This document shows positions 1 to 6,702 of a stretch of 11,148 nucleotides of DNA, piece by piece (position 1 is the stretch's first letter; each line of letters opens with the position of its first letter). Position numbers and translations under genes: made by a program. Source of the DNA: an uncultured Rhodoplanes sp. (GTDB lineage: Bacteria; Pseudomonadota; Alphaproteobacteria; Rhizobiales; Xanthobacteraceae); the NCBI GenBank assembly GCA_936924235.1, contig CAKZHN010000122.1:1-11148 (forward strand). The letters run 5' to 3'. The notes beneath the pieces were generated by a model. The model ran no database searches and had not been told where the DNA came from. It worked only from the letters and a program-made list of their open reading frames with translations.

Positions 1-123
1 AGCGCAGCACGAAGCGAAGCGGAGTGATGCGCTGTAGACCCGGGACCCAGCTTGCTTGAGGAAGTGAACCGGAGTCCCGGGTCTGCGTCGCACCGCTTCG
101 CGTTGCGCCGCGCCCGGGACACG
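1..123. repeat. Hairpin-forming intergenic repeat, copy A (cut by window start)
   Basis: An inverted repeat whose inner arms are perfect over 11 bp (36-46 pairs with 74-84, core agacccgggac) around a 27-nt loop at 47-73. The outer arms (about 1-35 and 85-123) remain complementary with indels, and the right end closes with cccgggacacg. It belongs to the same family as the copy at 1366-1505, sharing the gcagcacgaag, agacccgggac and ccgggacacg blocks. The left end lies outside the window. It sits directly upstream of the M24-like gene. A TTG codon at 52 opens the same frame as that gene through this repeat, but the encoded residues are repeat-derived and are not counted as protein here. Function is unknown; such elements can act as RNA hairpins in transcripts. 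Confidence 0.7.
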
Positions 124-150
124 AGACTGCCGTCGCGGGGAGAACACACC

Positions 151-1344
151 ATGTCCAACGACCGCCTTTGCAATCCGATTTCCACCACCGAGCTCGAGCG
201 CCGCTGGAAGGCCGTGCGCGAGCGGATGCCCGAGCAGAAGCTCGACGCGCTGATCATCCAGGGCGCCAACAACCTTGCCGGCACCGGCGGCTACTTCCGC
301 TGGTTCACCGGCGTGTCGATGGGCACTTCGTACCCCGCAACCGTGATCTTCCCGAAGGACGGCCCGATGACCCTGGTCAGCCACGGCCCGATGGGCATGG
401 AGCGCGATTTCGCCGGCAAGGACCCGGTCTGGCGCGGCGTCGGCAAGTGGCTGCCGACCGCGAGCTTCCCGGCGATCGATTATTGCATCCCCTACGACGC
501 CGAGCGCGTCGCCTCCGAGATCAAGCGCGCCGGCTACCGCAACGTCGGCATCGTCGCCTGGAACAACATGCTGTTCGGCTTCGGCGATGCGCTGAGGAAG
601 CTGCTCGACGGCGTCACGCTTTCCGACGCCACGCGGCTGGTCGACCCCATTAAAGCGATAAAGAGCGCCGAGGAGATCGACCTCATCCGCATGGCCGGCC
701 AGATGCAGGACCAGATCCTCGCCAAGGCGCAGCTCCAGATCAAAGCCGGCAAGAAGGACTTCGAGCTGCTCGGCTACGGCGCCTACGTCGGCAACATGCT
801 CGGCAGCGAGACCGGCTACATGCTCGGCTCCTCGTCGCCGCCCGGCGAGCCGACCCAGATCCGCGGCCGGCGCGAGCAGGGCCGCGAGATGCGTGACGGC
901 GACGTGATCTACTACCAGTGCGAGAACACGGGGCCCGGCGGCATGATGACCCATGTCGGCCGCTACTATGTGCTCGGCAAGGCGCCGCAGGAGCTGGTCG
1001 ACGCCTTCGGCATCATCTGCGAGGCGCAAGACCACACGGTGCGGATGCTGGAACCCGGCGCCTCGCCCAAGGAGATCTTCGCCGCGCACAATGCCTTCAT
1101 GGAGAAGCACGGTATGCATAAAGAGCCGCGGCTCCATTGCCACGGGCAGGGCTACGATGTGGTCGAGCGGCCGATGATCCGGCATGATGAGGACATGCCG
1201 CTCGCGGCCTCCATGAACATCGGCCTGCACCCGACCTTCGGCAATGCGCGGCTGTTCGTGACCGTGTGCGACAACTTCCTGATCGGGCCGGAAGGGAAGA
1301 TCGAGCACCTGCACCAGACGCCGAGAAAGATTTTCGAGCTGTAA
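151..1344 (+). CDS. Creatinase-like M24-family (Xaa-Pro peptidase fold) hydrolase lacking canonical metal ligands
   Basis: A 397-residue protein with the two-part layout of the creatinase/prolidase group: an N-terminal creatinase-type domain (about 10-165) and a C-terminal pita-bread M24 domain (about 170-390), starting at the typical linker DPIKAIKSAEEIDLIR. In true M24 metallopeptidases two Asp, one His and two Glu bind metal. Here the region of the first two ligands reads YYQCENTG...THVGR (residues 254-271) with no Asp, the His persists in HGQG (H331), and the two Glu positions appear to be H360 (GLHP) and C373 (VCDN). This resembles creatinase and related C-N hydrolases, which use the fold without metal, more than an aminopeptidase. 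The ATG at 151 is chosen because GGGGAGA lies at 137-143 and the upstream in-frame extension is repeat sequence. It is first in the five-gene + strand set, but 179 nt and a hairpin repeat separate it from the next gene. The substrate is unknown; cytoplasmic location is inferred from the lack of a signal peptide. Confidence 0.85.
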   Translation: MSNDRLCNPISTTELERRWKAVRERMPEQKLDALIIQGANNLAGTGGYFRWFTGVSMGTSYPATVIFPKDGPMTLVSHGPMGMERDFAGKDPVWRGVGKWLPTASFPAIDYCIPYDAERVASEIKRAGYRNVGIVAWNNMLFGFGDALRKLLDGVTLSDATRLVDPIKAIKSAEEIDLIRMAGQMQDQILAKAQLQIKAGKKDFELLGYGAYVGNMLGSETGYMLGSSSPPGEPTQIRGRREQGREMRDGDVIYYQCENTGPGGMMTHVGRYYVLGKAPQELVDAFGIICEAQDHTVRMLEPGASPKEIFAAHNAFMEKHGMHKEPRLHCHGQGYDVVERPMIRHDEDMPLAASMNIGLHPTFGNARLFVTVCDNFLIGPEGKIEHLHQTPRKIFEL

Positions 1345-1365
1345 TGGAGCGGATATGGTGCAGCT

Positions 1366-1505
1366 CGTGTCCCGGGCGCAACGCAGCACGAAGTGATGCG
1401 TTGCAGACCCGGGACCGTTACGGAGACCGACTTTGGAACGGTCCCGGATCAGCGGTCGCATCATTTCGCGCTGACGCGCTCATGCTGCGCCGCGTCCGGG
1501 ACACG
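1366..1505. repeat. Hairpin-forming intergenic repeat, copy B (complete, 140 bp)
   Basis: A nearly complete inverted repeat. The outer ends cgtgtcccgg (1366-1375) and ccgggacacg (1496-1505) pair perfectly. The inner arms gggaccgtt (1411-1419) and aacggtccc (1437-1445) pair perfectly around a 17-nt loop (1420-1436). The intervening arms match with a few mismatches and one insertion in the right arm. It fills most of the 179-nt gap between the M24-like gene and the FAD oxidoreductase gene. Transcribed, it would fold into a long rod. It has no T-run on the right side, so it is not a classical intrinsic terminator, though it may limit read-through or protect the upstream mRNA end. It is of the same family as copy A at the window start. 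Confidence 0.8.
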
Positions 1506-1523
1506 TGTTGAGAGAGCGCGGAA

Positions 1524-2945
1524 ATGGCACCGAGTGATTTAGAGTTCGATGTTGTTGTGATCGGCGGCGGCATCGCCGGCATGGTCGCCGCCAACCGCGC
1601 CGCGCAGCTCGGCAGGCGCGTCGCCATTCTCGAGAAGAGCACCGAAGAGAAATACATCTGCAACTCGCGGATCACCTACGGCACCTTCCACATCAACTTC
1701 ACGAGTCCACTCGCCGCCGAAGACGAGCTCATCCGCAAGATCGAGGCCTGCACCGAGGGCTATGCGCGCAAGGACCTCGCCCGCGCGGTCGCGAAGGATG
1801 GCCGCCGGCTGATGCAGTGGCTCGCCAGCGAAGGCATCGACCTGTCTGATCTGGGCCAGTACCACACCCACGTGCTGTCGCCGGTGGCGCGCACCGGCTC
1901 CGGGCTGAAATGGGAGAATTATGCGGGCGACATCGCGTTGCAGCGCTTCGAGGCGAGCCTGAAGAAGCGCGGCGGGCAACTCCTGCGCGGCACCCGCGCC
2001 ACGGCGCTGAAGCCCGGCAAGGACGGCGTTGAGGTCGAAGCCCAGCAGGGCGGTAACACCAAGACCTTCAAGGCCAAAGCGGTCGTGATCGCCGACGGCG
2101 GCTTCACGGCCAACACTGAGCTTGTGCGCGAGCACGTCTCGCGCACGCCGGAGAAACTCCTGCAGCGCCACGGCAAGGCAGCGACCGGCGACGGGCTGCG
2201 CATGGCGCAAGCGGTCGGCGCGGCGCGCAGCACCGAGATGGGCAACTTCTACGGCCATCTGCACAGCCGCGACGCCATGATGGCGGGCAACCGCATGTGG
2301 CCGCGCCCGCAGGCTGACGACGTGGCGGCGGCCTCGATCGTGATCGACGCCGGCGGCCGCCGCGTCGCCGACGAGGGCTTCGGCGGCATCTATCTCTCGA
2401 ACGCCATTGCCCGCCTGCCCGATCCGCTCGGCACCACCATCATCTTCGATCAGGCGGTCTGGGACGGCCCCGGCCGCAACCACGTACAGCCGCCGAACCC
2501 GCTGGTGCCGGAAGCCGGCGGCACGCTGCACAAGGCCAACACGCTGGCGGAGCTTGCCGGTCTGACCGGGCTTCCCGCACAAAAGCTCGAAGCCGTGGTC
2601 GCGGCATACAACAAAGCCGTTGAAACCGGCACACTCGAAAAGCTCGATCCGCCGCGCCGTCCCGGCGGAGCGAAAGCCTGGCCGATCAAGACCGCGCCGT
2701 TCTATGCCATGCCGATCTGCACGGCGATCACCAACACCATGGGCGGCATCGTGGTCGACGGCCAGGCACGCGTGCTGGACACAAAAGGCGCGCCGATCCC
2801 GGGCCTGTTCGCCGCGGGCTCCACGGTCGGCGGGCTCGATGGCGGCCCGCATTCCGGCTACGTCGGCGGGCTGATCAAGGCCGTGATCGGGCTGATCGCT
2901 GCAGAAACAATCTGCAACACTGAGGCTTTGACGCCCGCATCGTGA
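1524..2945 (+). CDS. FAD-dependent oxidoreductase, fumarate reductase/succinate dehydrogenase flavoprotein-like
   Basis: A 473-residue flavoprotein. The N-terminal Rossmann dinucleotide-binding motif is G14-G15-G16-I-A-G19, followed by an acidic residue at the end of the second strand (E37 in AILEK). A second characteristic segment is VVIADGGF, then TGDGLRMAQAVGA, as in fumarate reductase, 3-ketosteroid dehydrogenase and tricarballylate dehydrogenase flavoproteins. The C-terminal part has ITNTMGGIVVDG and the FAD-contacting GSTVGGLDGG...SGYVGG. There is no signal peptide, heme domain or covalent-FMN domain, so this is a stand-alone soluble enzyme, probably oxidising or reducing a C-C bond next to a carbonyl or carboxylate. 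The electron partner is not in the window. The start at 1524 is preceded by a purine-rich GAGAG (1510-1514) and GCGGA. It lies 73 nt before the monooxygenase gene on the same strand. The family is clear; the substrate is not. Confidence 0.88.
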   Translation: MAPSDLEFDVVVIGGGIAGMVAANRAAQLGRRVAILEKSTEEKYICNSRITYGTFHINFTSPLAAEDELIRKIEACTEGYARKDLARAVAKDGRRLMQWLASEGIDLSDLGQYHTHVLSPVARTGSGLKWENYAGDIALQRFEASLKKRGGQLLRGTRATALKPGKDGVEVEAQQGGNTKTFKAKAVVIADGGFTANTELVREHVSRTPEKLLQRHGKAATGDGLRMAQAVGAARSTEMGNFYGHLHSRDAMMAGNRMWPRPQADDVAAASIVIDAGGRRVADEGFGGIYLSNAIARLPDPLGTTIIFDQAVWDGPGRNHVQPPNPLVPEAGGTLHKANTLAELAGLTGLPAQKLEAVVAAYNKAVETGTLEKLDPPRRPGGAKAWPIKTAPFYAMPICTAITNTMGGIVVDGQARVLDTKGAPIPGLFAAGSTVGGLDGGPHSGYVGGLIKAVIGLIAAETICNTEALTPAS

Positions 2946-3018
2946 GCCGGTGTCTTAAACGCCGAGCCTTGCGCCTGATCGCGGCGCGGCGGTAAATTCC
3001 GTCGCGAGGAAACGCATC

Positions 3019-4383
3019 ATGGCAAGACCAAAAGGCCAGCTCCGGCTCGGCGCCTTCTTCAATCCGACCGGCCACCACGTCGCCTCATGGCGGCATCCCG
3101 GCGCGCAGGCCGACGCCGGCATCAACTTCAAGCACTATGTCGAGATCGCGCAGACCGCCGAGCGCGCCAAGTTCGACATGGTGTTCCTCGCCGACAATAT
3201 CTGTGTCCGCGAGGCCAACATGGAGGCGCTGTCGCGCTCCGCTCAGTACATCGCCAACTTCGAGCCGATCACGCTGATCTCGGCGCTCGCCGGCGTCACC
3301 GAGCGCATCGGGCTTACCTGCACAGCCTCGACCAGTTACAACGAGCCGTACCACGTGGCTCGCAAGTTCGCCTCGCTCGACCACATCACCGGCGGCCGCG
3401 CCGGCTGGAACCTGGTGACCTCCGGCATGGCGGCTGAAGCCAAGAACTTCAACCGCGACGCCCATTTCGGCCATGCCGAGCGTTACGAGCGCGCCAACGA
3501 GTTCGCCGAGATCGTCACCGCGCTGTGGGACTCCTGGGACGACGACGCCTTCATGCGCGACAAGGCGAGCGGCGATTTCTTCGATCCCGAGAAGCTGCAT
3601 ATGCTCAATCACAAGGGCAAGCACTTCCAGGTGCGCGGGCCGCTCAACATCCCGCGCCCGCCGCAGGGCCATCCGGTGATCGTGCAGGCCGGCACCTCCG
3701 ACGACGGCATGGACGTCGCGGCGCGATTTGCCGAAGTGATCTTCGGCGCACCGCTCACGAAGGAAGCGTCGCAGACCTACTTCAAGGAGGTGAAGACCCG
3801 GGCGCAGGACAAGTTCGGCCGCAACCCCGATCATCTCAAGGTCATGCCGGGACTCAGCATCTATGTGGGCCGCACCGAGCAGGAAGCGAACGAGAAGTTC
3901 GACTACCAGAACTCGCTGATGCATCCGGTCGTGGCGCGGGAGATCCTGTCGACCGTGCTCGGCAATGTCGACCTCACGCCCTACGACTTCGACGGGCCGC
4001 TGCCCGAGAACCTGCCGATGTCGAACGCGAGCCAGAGCACCTTCAAATACGTCACGGAGCTCGCCAAGAAGGACAAGCTCTCGATGCGCCAGATCGCCCA
4101 GGTGGTGGCCGGCGCGCGCGCCAAGATGGTGATCAAGGGCACACCTCAGCAGGTCGCCGACCACATGGAGCAGTGGTTCATCGACGAGGCCGCCGACGGC
4201 TTCAACATCATGCCGCCCTATCTGCCGGGCTCGCTCAACGACTTCGTCGAGCTGGTGATCCCGGAGCTGCAGCGCCGCGGCATCTTCCGCACCGAGTACA
4301 CCGGCCGCACCTTGCGCGATCATCTCGGCCTGCCGCGCCCGCCGAGCCGCTACACCGCCAGCGCCAAAGAAGCCGCCGAATAG
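3019..4383 (+). CDS. LLM-class flavin-dependent monooxygenase (NtaA/SnaA/DszA group)
   Basis: A 454-residue protein of normal length for the nitrilotriacetate monooxygenase component A / pristinamycin synthase / dibenzothiophene-sulfone monooxygenase group of bacterial luciferase-like enzymes. These are two-component enzymes that use reduced FMN delivered by a separate flavin reductase and oxidise N- or S-containing organic substrates with O2. Visible signatures are LGAFFNPTGHH near the N-terminus, FDMVFLAD, the group hallmark LDHITGGRAGWNLVTS (residues 120-135), VIVQAGTSDDG, and the C-terminal GFNIMPPYLPGSLNDFVE followed by RRGIFRTEYTGRTLRDHLGL. No flavin reductase is encoded in this window. 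A good ribosome site, GAGGAAA (3006-3012), precedes the ATG. The DoxX gene starts 9 nt after the stop, so the two are almost certainly cotranscribed. The family call is firm; the substrate is unknown. Confidence 0.93.
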   Translation: MARPKGQLRLGAFFNPTGHHVASWRHPGAQADAGINFKHYVEIAQTAERAKFDMVFLADNICVREANMEALSRSAQYIANFEPITLISALAGVTERIGLTCTASTSYNEPYHVARKFASLDHITGGRAGWNLVTSGMAAEAKNFNRDAHFGHAERYERANEFAEIVTALWDSWDDDAFMRDKASGDFFDPEKLHMLNHKGKHFQVRGPLNIPRPPQGHPVIVQAGTSDDGMDVAARFAEVIFGAPLTKEASQTYFKEVKTRAQDKFGRNPDHLKVMPGLSIYVGRTEQEANEKFDYQNSLMHPVVAREILSTVLGNVDLTPYDFDGPLPENLPMSNASQSTFKYVTELAKKDKLSMRQIAQVVAGARAKMVIKGTPQQVADHMEQWFIDEAADGFNIMPPYLPGSLNDFVELVIPELQRRGIFRTEYTGRTLRDHLGLPRPPSRYTASAKEAAE

Positions 4384-4392
4384 CGGGGCGCG

Positions 4393-4866
4393 ATGAGCGA
4401 GACACCGCTGCTCGTGCCCGCCCTCGGCGCCGTCTATGCGGCGCTCGCGCCCTGGGTCGAGGCGCTGCTGCGACTTGCGGTCGGCGCCGCGATGGTGCCG
4501 CACGGCATGCGGATGTGTCTCGGCTACTTTCCCGGCACCGGCGGACCAATCAACACCGTGAAAGGCGTCATCGGGCTCTACGACAGGAAGGGCTTCAGGC
4601 CCGGCTGGTTCTGGGCCTATGGCACCGTGCTGACGCAGTTCGTCGCCGCGCCCTGCGTGGCGCTCGGGCTGTTCACGCGGCCGATGGCGCTGCCGCTGTT
4701 CGCGCTGCTGGCGCTGTCGGCCTACGACCACGCGAAATACGACGGCTGGTTCTGGAACAAGCTCGGCATCGAGTATCCCGGCATGTGGGCGCTCGGCGTG
4801 CTGTATTTCCTGATCAACGGCGGCGGGCCGATCTCGATCGACCACCTGCTGGGTTTCGAATTCTGA
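4393..4866 (+). CDS. DoxX family membrane protein
   Basis: A 157-residue small inner-membrane protein with about four hydrophobic segments: roughly 20-38 (WVEALLRLAVGAAMV), 73-95 (WFWAYGTVLTQFVAAPCVALGLF), 98-112 and 128-145. The early VEALLRLAVGAAMVPHGMRM and the central ALGLFTRPMALPLFALLALSAY are typical of the DoxX/DoxD superfamily, members of which are linked to quinone-coupled oxidation of thiosulfate or to redox stress in other organisms. That role is family knowledge and not shown here. The Shine-Dalgarno is weak (GCGGGGCG just before the ATG). With only 9 nt after the monooxygenase stop, translation may be coupled. It is followed 31 nt later by the aldolase gene, placing it in the middle of the catabolic set. 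It may pass electrons to or from the membrane for the neighbouring flavoenzymes, but this is speculative. Confidence 0.85.
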   Translation: MSETPLLVPALGAVYAALAPWVEALLRLAVGAAMVPHGMRMCLGYFPGTGGPINTVKGVIGLYDRKGFRPGWFWAYGTVLTQFVAAPCVALGLFTRPMALPLFALLALSAYDHAKYDGWFWNKLGIEYPGMWALGVLYFLINGGGPISIDHLLGFEF

Positions 4867-4897
4867 GGGGCGCCGTTCTTCTTCCTAAGGAGTACCC

Positions 4898-5719
4898 ATG
4901 CCTGACAATCTCGCCGAGGCCCGCCACAATCTCGCGGTCGCCAACCGCATCGTCTCCTACGAGGGCATCATCGACGCCTTCGGCCACGTCAGCATGCGGC
5001 ATCCGACAAAGCCGGACCGCTATCTGGTCTCGCGCTCGCGGTCGCCCGAGGTGGTCGAGGCCGCGGACATCTACGAATACACCCTCGACAGCGAGCCGGT
5101 GACGCCGCTGCCGCAGGGCATCCGCGGCTACGGCGAGCTCGTGATCCACGGCGAGATCTACAAGGCGCGGCCCGACGTCAACGCGGTCGCGCATCATCAC
5201 AGCATGGCGGTGCTGCCGTTCTGCAATTCCGGCGAGGAGCTGGTGCCGCTCTATCACATGGGCGCGCAGATCGGCGAGAAGGTGCCGTTCTGGGATAGCC
5301 GCGACGAGTTCGGCGACACAAATCTCCTCGTGCTCAAGCCCGAGGAAGGCCGCTCGCTCGCCAAGGCGCTCGGGCCGAACTGGCTGGTGCTGATGCGCCG
5401 GCACGGCGCCACCGTCGCCGGCCGCAATCTCATCGAGCTGGTGTTCCGCACCATCTACAGCACCCGCAATGCCGAGCTGCAGCTGATGTGCAAGGCGCAG
5501 GGCCACGCGCTGAGCCCGCTCACCCCCGGCGAAGCCCGCATGGCGATGGAGCGCAACCTCGAGCCGCGGCCGCAGGCGCGCGCCTGGGAATACTGGTCGA
5601 AGCGGCTGCGCAAGGCCGGCGAATATCCGGAGGGCGCGCCCAAATCGTCCGCCAAGCCGCGTTCGAAGCCAGCCGCCACGCGCGGGGGCAAGAAAGTCGC
5701 GGCCCGCAAGAAACGCTGA
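4898..5719 (+). CDS. Class II aldolase/adducin family protein
   Basis: A 273-residue protein of the metal-dependent class II aldolase family (fuculose-phosphate aldolase, ribulose-5-phosphate epimerase, methylthioribulose-phosphate dehydratase and decarboxylase relatives). The expected active-site set is intact: E80 in YGELVIHGEIY, H99 and H101 in AHHHS, and H169 in RRHGATVAG, matching the Zn-ligand and catalytic Glu pattern. GHVSMRHP near the N-terminus is also typical. The core ends near residue 245. A basic, low-complexity tail rich in Lys, Arg, Ser and Ala follows (about 247-273, PKSSAKPRSKPAATRGGKK and on), which is not part of the fold. The ATG at 4898 has an excellent ribosome site, TAAGGAG (4886-4892). 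It is last in the five-gene + strand set and is followed by a possible terminator. It could be an aldolase, decarboxylase or dehydratase on a catabolic intermediate; the sequence cannot choose. Confidence 0.9.
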   Translation: MPDNLAEARHNLAVANRIVSYEGIIDAFGHVSMRHPTKPDRYLVSRSRSPEVVEAADIYEYTLDSEPVTPLPQGIRGYGELVIHGEIYKARPDVNAVAHHHSMAVLPFCNSGEELVPLYHMGAQIGEKVPFWDSRDEFGDTNLLVLKPEEGRSLAKALGPNWLVLMRRHGATVAGRNLIELVFRTIYSTRNAELQLMCKAQGHALSPLTPGEARMAMERNLEPRPQARAWEYWSKRLRKAGEYPEGAPKSSAKPRSKPAATRGGKKVAARKKR

Positions 5720-5720
5720 G

Positions 5721-5769
5721 GCCCGCTTCACTGCGTCCGCGCAATTCGATCAAAATTGAGCGGGCTTTT
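5721..5769 (+). terminator. Possible intrinsic terminator after the aldolase gene
   Basis: Starting one base after the aldolase stop codon, gcccgct (5721-5727) is complementary to agcgggc (5759-5765), which is followed at once by four T (5766-5769). A nested stem caatt (5742-5746) / aattg (5754-5758) stacks directly under the right arm. The left arm carries a 14-nt bulge and the T-run is short, so strength is uncertain. Its position at the end of the five-gene set supports a terminator role. Confidence 0.45.
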
Positions 5770-5858
5770 GAGGGAAATTAAAGCCAGCGGCTTAGTGCGT
5801 TATTGCTGGGTGTCCGGGTAGTGATCTCCGGTTGTCGAATTCTCCGGGGTCACACTCC

Positions 5859-6137
5859 ATGCTCAGCGACCGTCGCCGCAGTCGACGTTACACGATCAAC
5901 CGCATCGCCAAATTCCAGACCGACGCCTATTCGCTGCCGCGCGACTGCATGATCAGCGACATCTCGGATCACGGCGCGCGGCTGTTTGCCGAAGGCATCG
6001 AGATTCCGGATCAATTCCATCTGCTGATCGACAACGACCAGCGTGGGCTGCGTCGGCAATGCCAAGTGGTCTGGCGGCTCGGCTACGAGCTCGGCGTCAA
6101 GTTCATCGATCGCGTGCCGAACGGCTGGCGTATCTAG
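5859..6137 (+). CDS. Single-domain PilZ protein (putative c-di-GMP receptor)
   Basis: A 92-residue protein formed by one PilZ domain. The c-di-GMP-binding signature is visible: an N-terminal arginine cluster RRRSRR (residues 5-10) supplying RxxxR, then D34-I-S-D-H-G39 matching DxSxxG, and a closing strand LGVKFID. Known PilZ proteins of this kind bind cyclic di-GMP and alter motility, exopolysaccharide or cell-surface functions through a partner; which partner is not evident here. The ATG at 5859 fits the usual MxxxRRxxRR beginning; a TTG at 5832 would add nine unremarkable residues. The upstream GGGG (5845-5848) is only a weak ribosome site. The gene is 139 nt from the aldolase gene, and with a possible terminator between them it is likely its own transcription unit. 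It converges with the Rid-family gene. Confidence 0.85.
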   Translation: MLSDRRRSRRYTINRIAKFQTDAYSLPRDCMISDISDHGARLFAEGIEIPDQFHLLIDNDQRGLRRQCQVVWRLGYELGVKFIDRVPNGWRI

Positions 6138-6185
6138 GGCATGATCCCGAAAAGTGTGAAGCGGTTTTCGGAATTGAACATGCCC
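6137..6185. repeat. Short palindromic intergenic repeat between convergent genes
   Basis: The outer arms gggcatg (6137-6143) and catgccc (6179-6185) are perfect complements. The inner arms ccgaaaa (6147-6153) and ttttcgg (6165-6171) are also perfect, with an 11-nt loop. The sequence catgatcccgaaaagtg resembles a dispersed palindrome I recall as common in rhizobial intergenic regions; that is recollection, not a search. It begins on the last base of the PilZ stop codon and lies 18 nt beyond the Rid gene's stop, so it could act as a transcript end for both strands. Confidence 0.65.
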
Positions 6186-6203
6186 AGAGTATAGAGCGAC
6201 GCG

Positions 6204-6617
6204 TTACCGCTCCGGGATCACCGCCATCACCTCGACCTCGATCAGGAAGTCGGGATGCGACAGCCGCCGCACTTCCACGGTGGTGCTGGTCGAGCGATGG
6301 TCACCGCCGTGCTTCATGCGGGCATCAATGTTGGCGAAGTAGGCATCGATGTCGGTGGTGAAGGTCTGGCGCTTGACCACGTCCTCCATGGTCGCGCCGG
6401 CCGCGGCCAGCGCCGTCTTGATGTTCTCGAACACCTGGGCGATCTGCGCCGCCATGTCGCCCTTGCCGACGATCTCGCCCTTGGCGTTGCGGGACAGGAT
6501 GCCGGACACGAACACCAGCCGGCCCGGCACCACGGTGACGACCGGCGTGTAGAGCAGGTGGCCGTTGACCACCCGCTTGGGCATGCCCTCCGGAAAGATG
6601 TTCTGCCGCTCGACCAT
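6204..6617 (-). CDS. RidA/YjgF/UK114 family protein without the catalytic arginine
   Basis: A 137-residue protein of the Rid family, whose best-known members hydrolyse reactive enamine/imine intermediates such as 2-aminoacrylate as trimers with active sites at subunit interfaces. Recognisable segments are RLVFVSGILSRNAKGEIVG, QIAQVFENIKTALAAAGATMEDVVK, the FTTDI strand, and the terminal VEVRRL...LIEVEVMAV. Aligned by eye on E. coli RidA (ARSCVEVARL), the Arg105 that binds the substrate carboxylate corresponds to S111 here (TSTTVEVRRL). Family members lacking this Arg (the Rid4-7 type subfamilies) generally lack imine deaminase activity, so the RidA name is avoided. The ATG at 6617 is fixed by a strong ribosome site (AGGGGAGG, complement of 6622-6629). 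It is transcribed away from the L,D-transpeptidase gene and towards the PilZ gene. Confidence 0.87.
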   Translation of the reverse strand: MVERQNIFPEGMPKRVVNGHLLYTPVVTVVPGRLVFVSGILSRNAKGEIVGKGDMAAQIAQVFENIKTALAAAGATMEDVVKRQTFTTDIDAYFANIDARMKHGGDHRSTSTTVEVRRLSHPDFLIEVEVMAVIPER

Positions 6618-6702
6618 GGTGCCTCCCCTGCTTGTCGCCGCCTTGGCGTTGCCCTATTCGTGAATCGCTTTCTTGCAAAAATTCGTGCCCGGCTTGAACC
6701 TC

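Noticed and set aside
1539..2852. 437-codon open frame on the - strand opposite the FAD oxidoreductase
   Set aside because: Antisense shadow with repetitive Arg/Ala/His/Val composition; the + strand frame has clear FAD motifs.
3085..4845. Very long open frame (586 codons) on the - strand opposite the monooxygenase and DoxX genes
   Set aside because: It is a codon-bias shadow: the translation is His/Arg/Asp/Val-rich low-complexity with no family motif, and two well-recognised + strand genes occupy the same bases.
3525..5102. 525-codon + strand open frame across the monooxygenase, DoxX and aldolase genes
   Set aside because: It is a shifted frame through three recognised genes, with Arg/Ala-rich nonsense translation and no ribosome site.
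5773..5801. EcfG-like promoter upstream of the PilZ gene (GGAAA...CGTT)
   Set aside because: The -35 element has a mismatch (GGAAA for GGAAC) and the spacer is 20 nt, longer than the known range.
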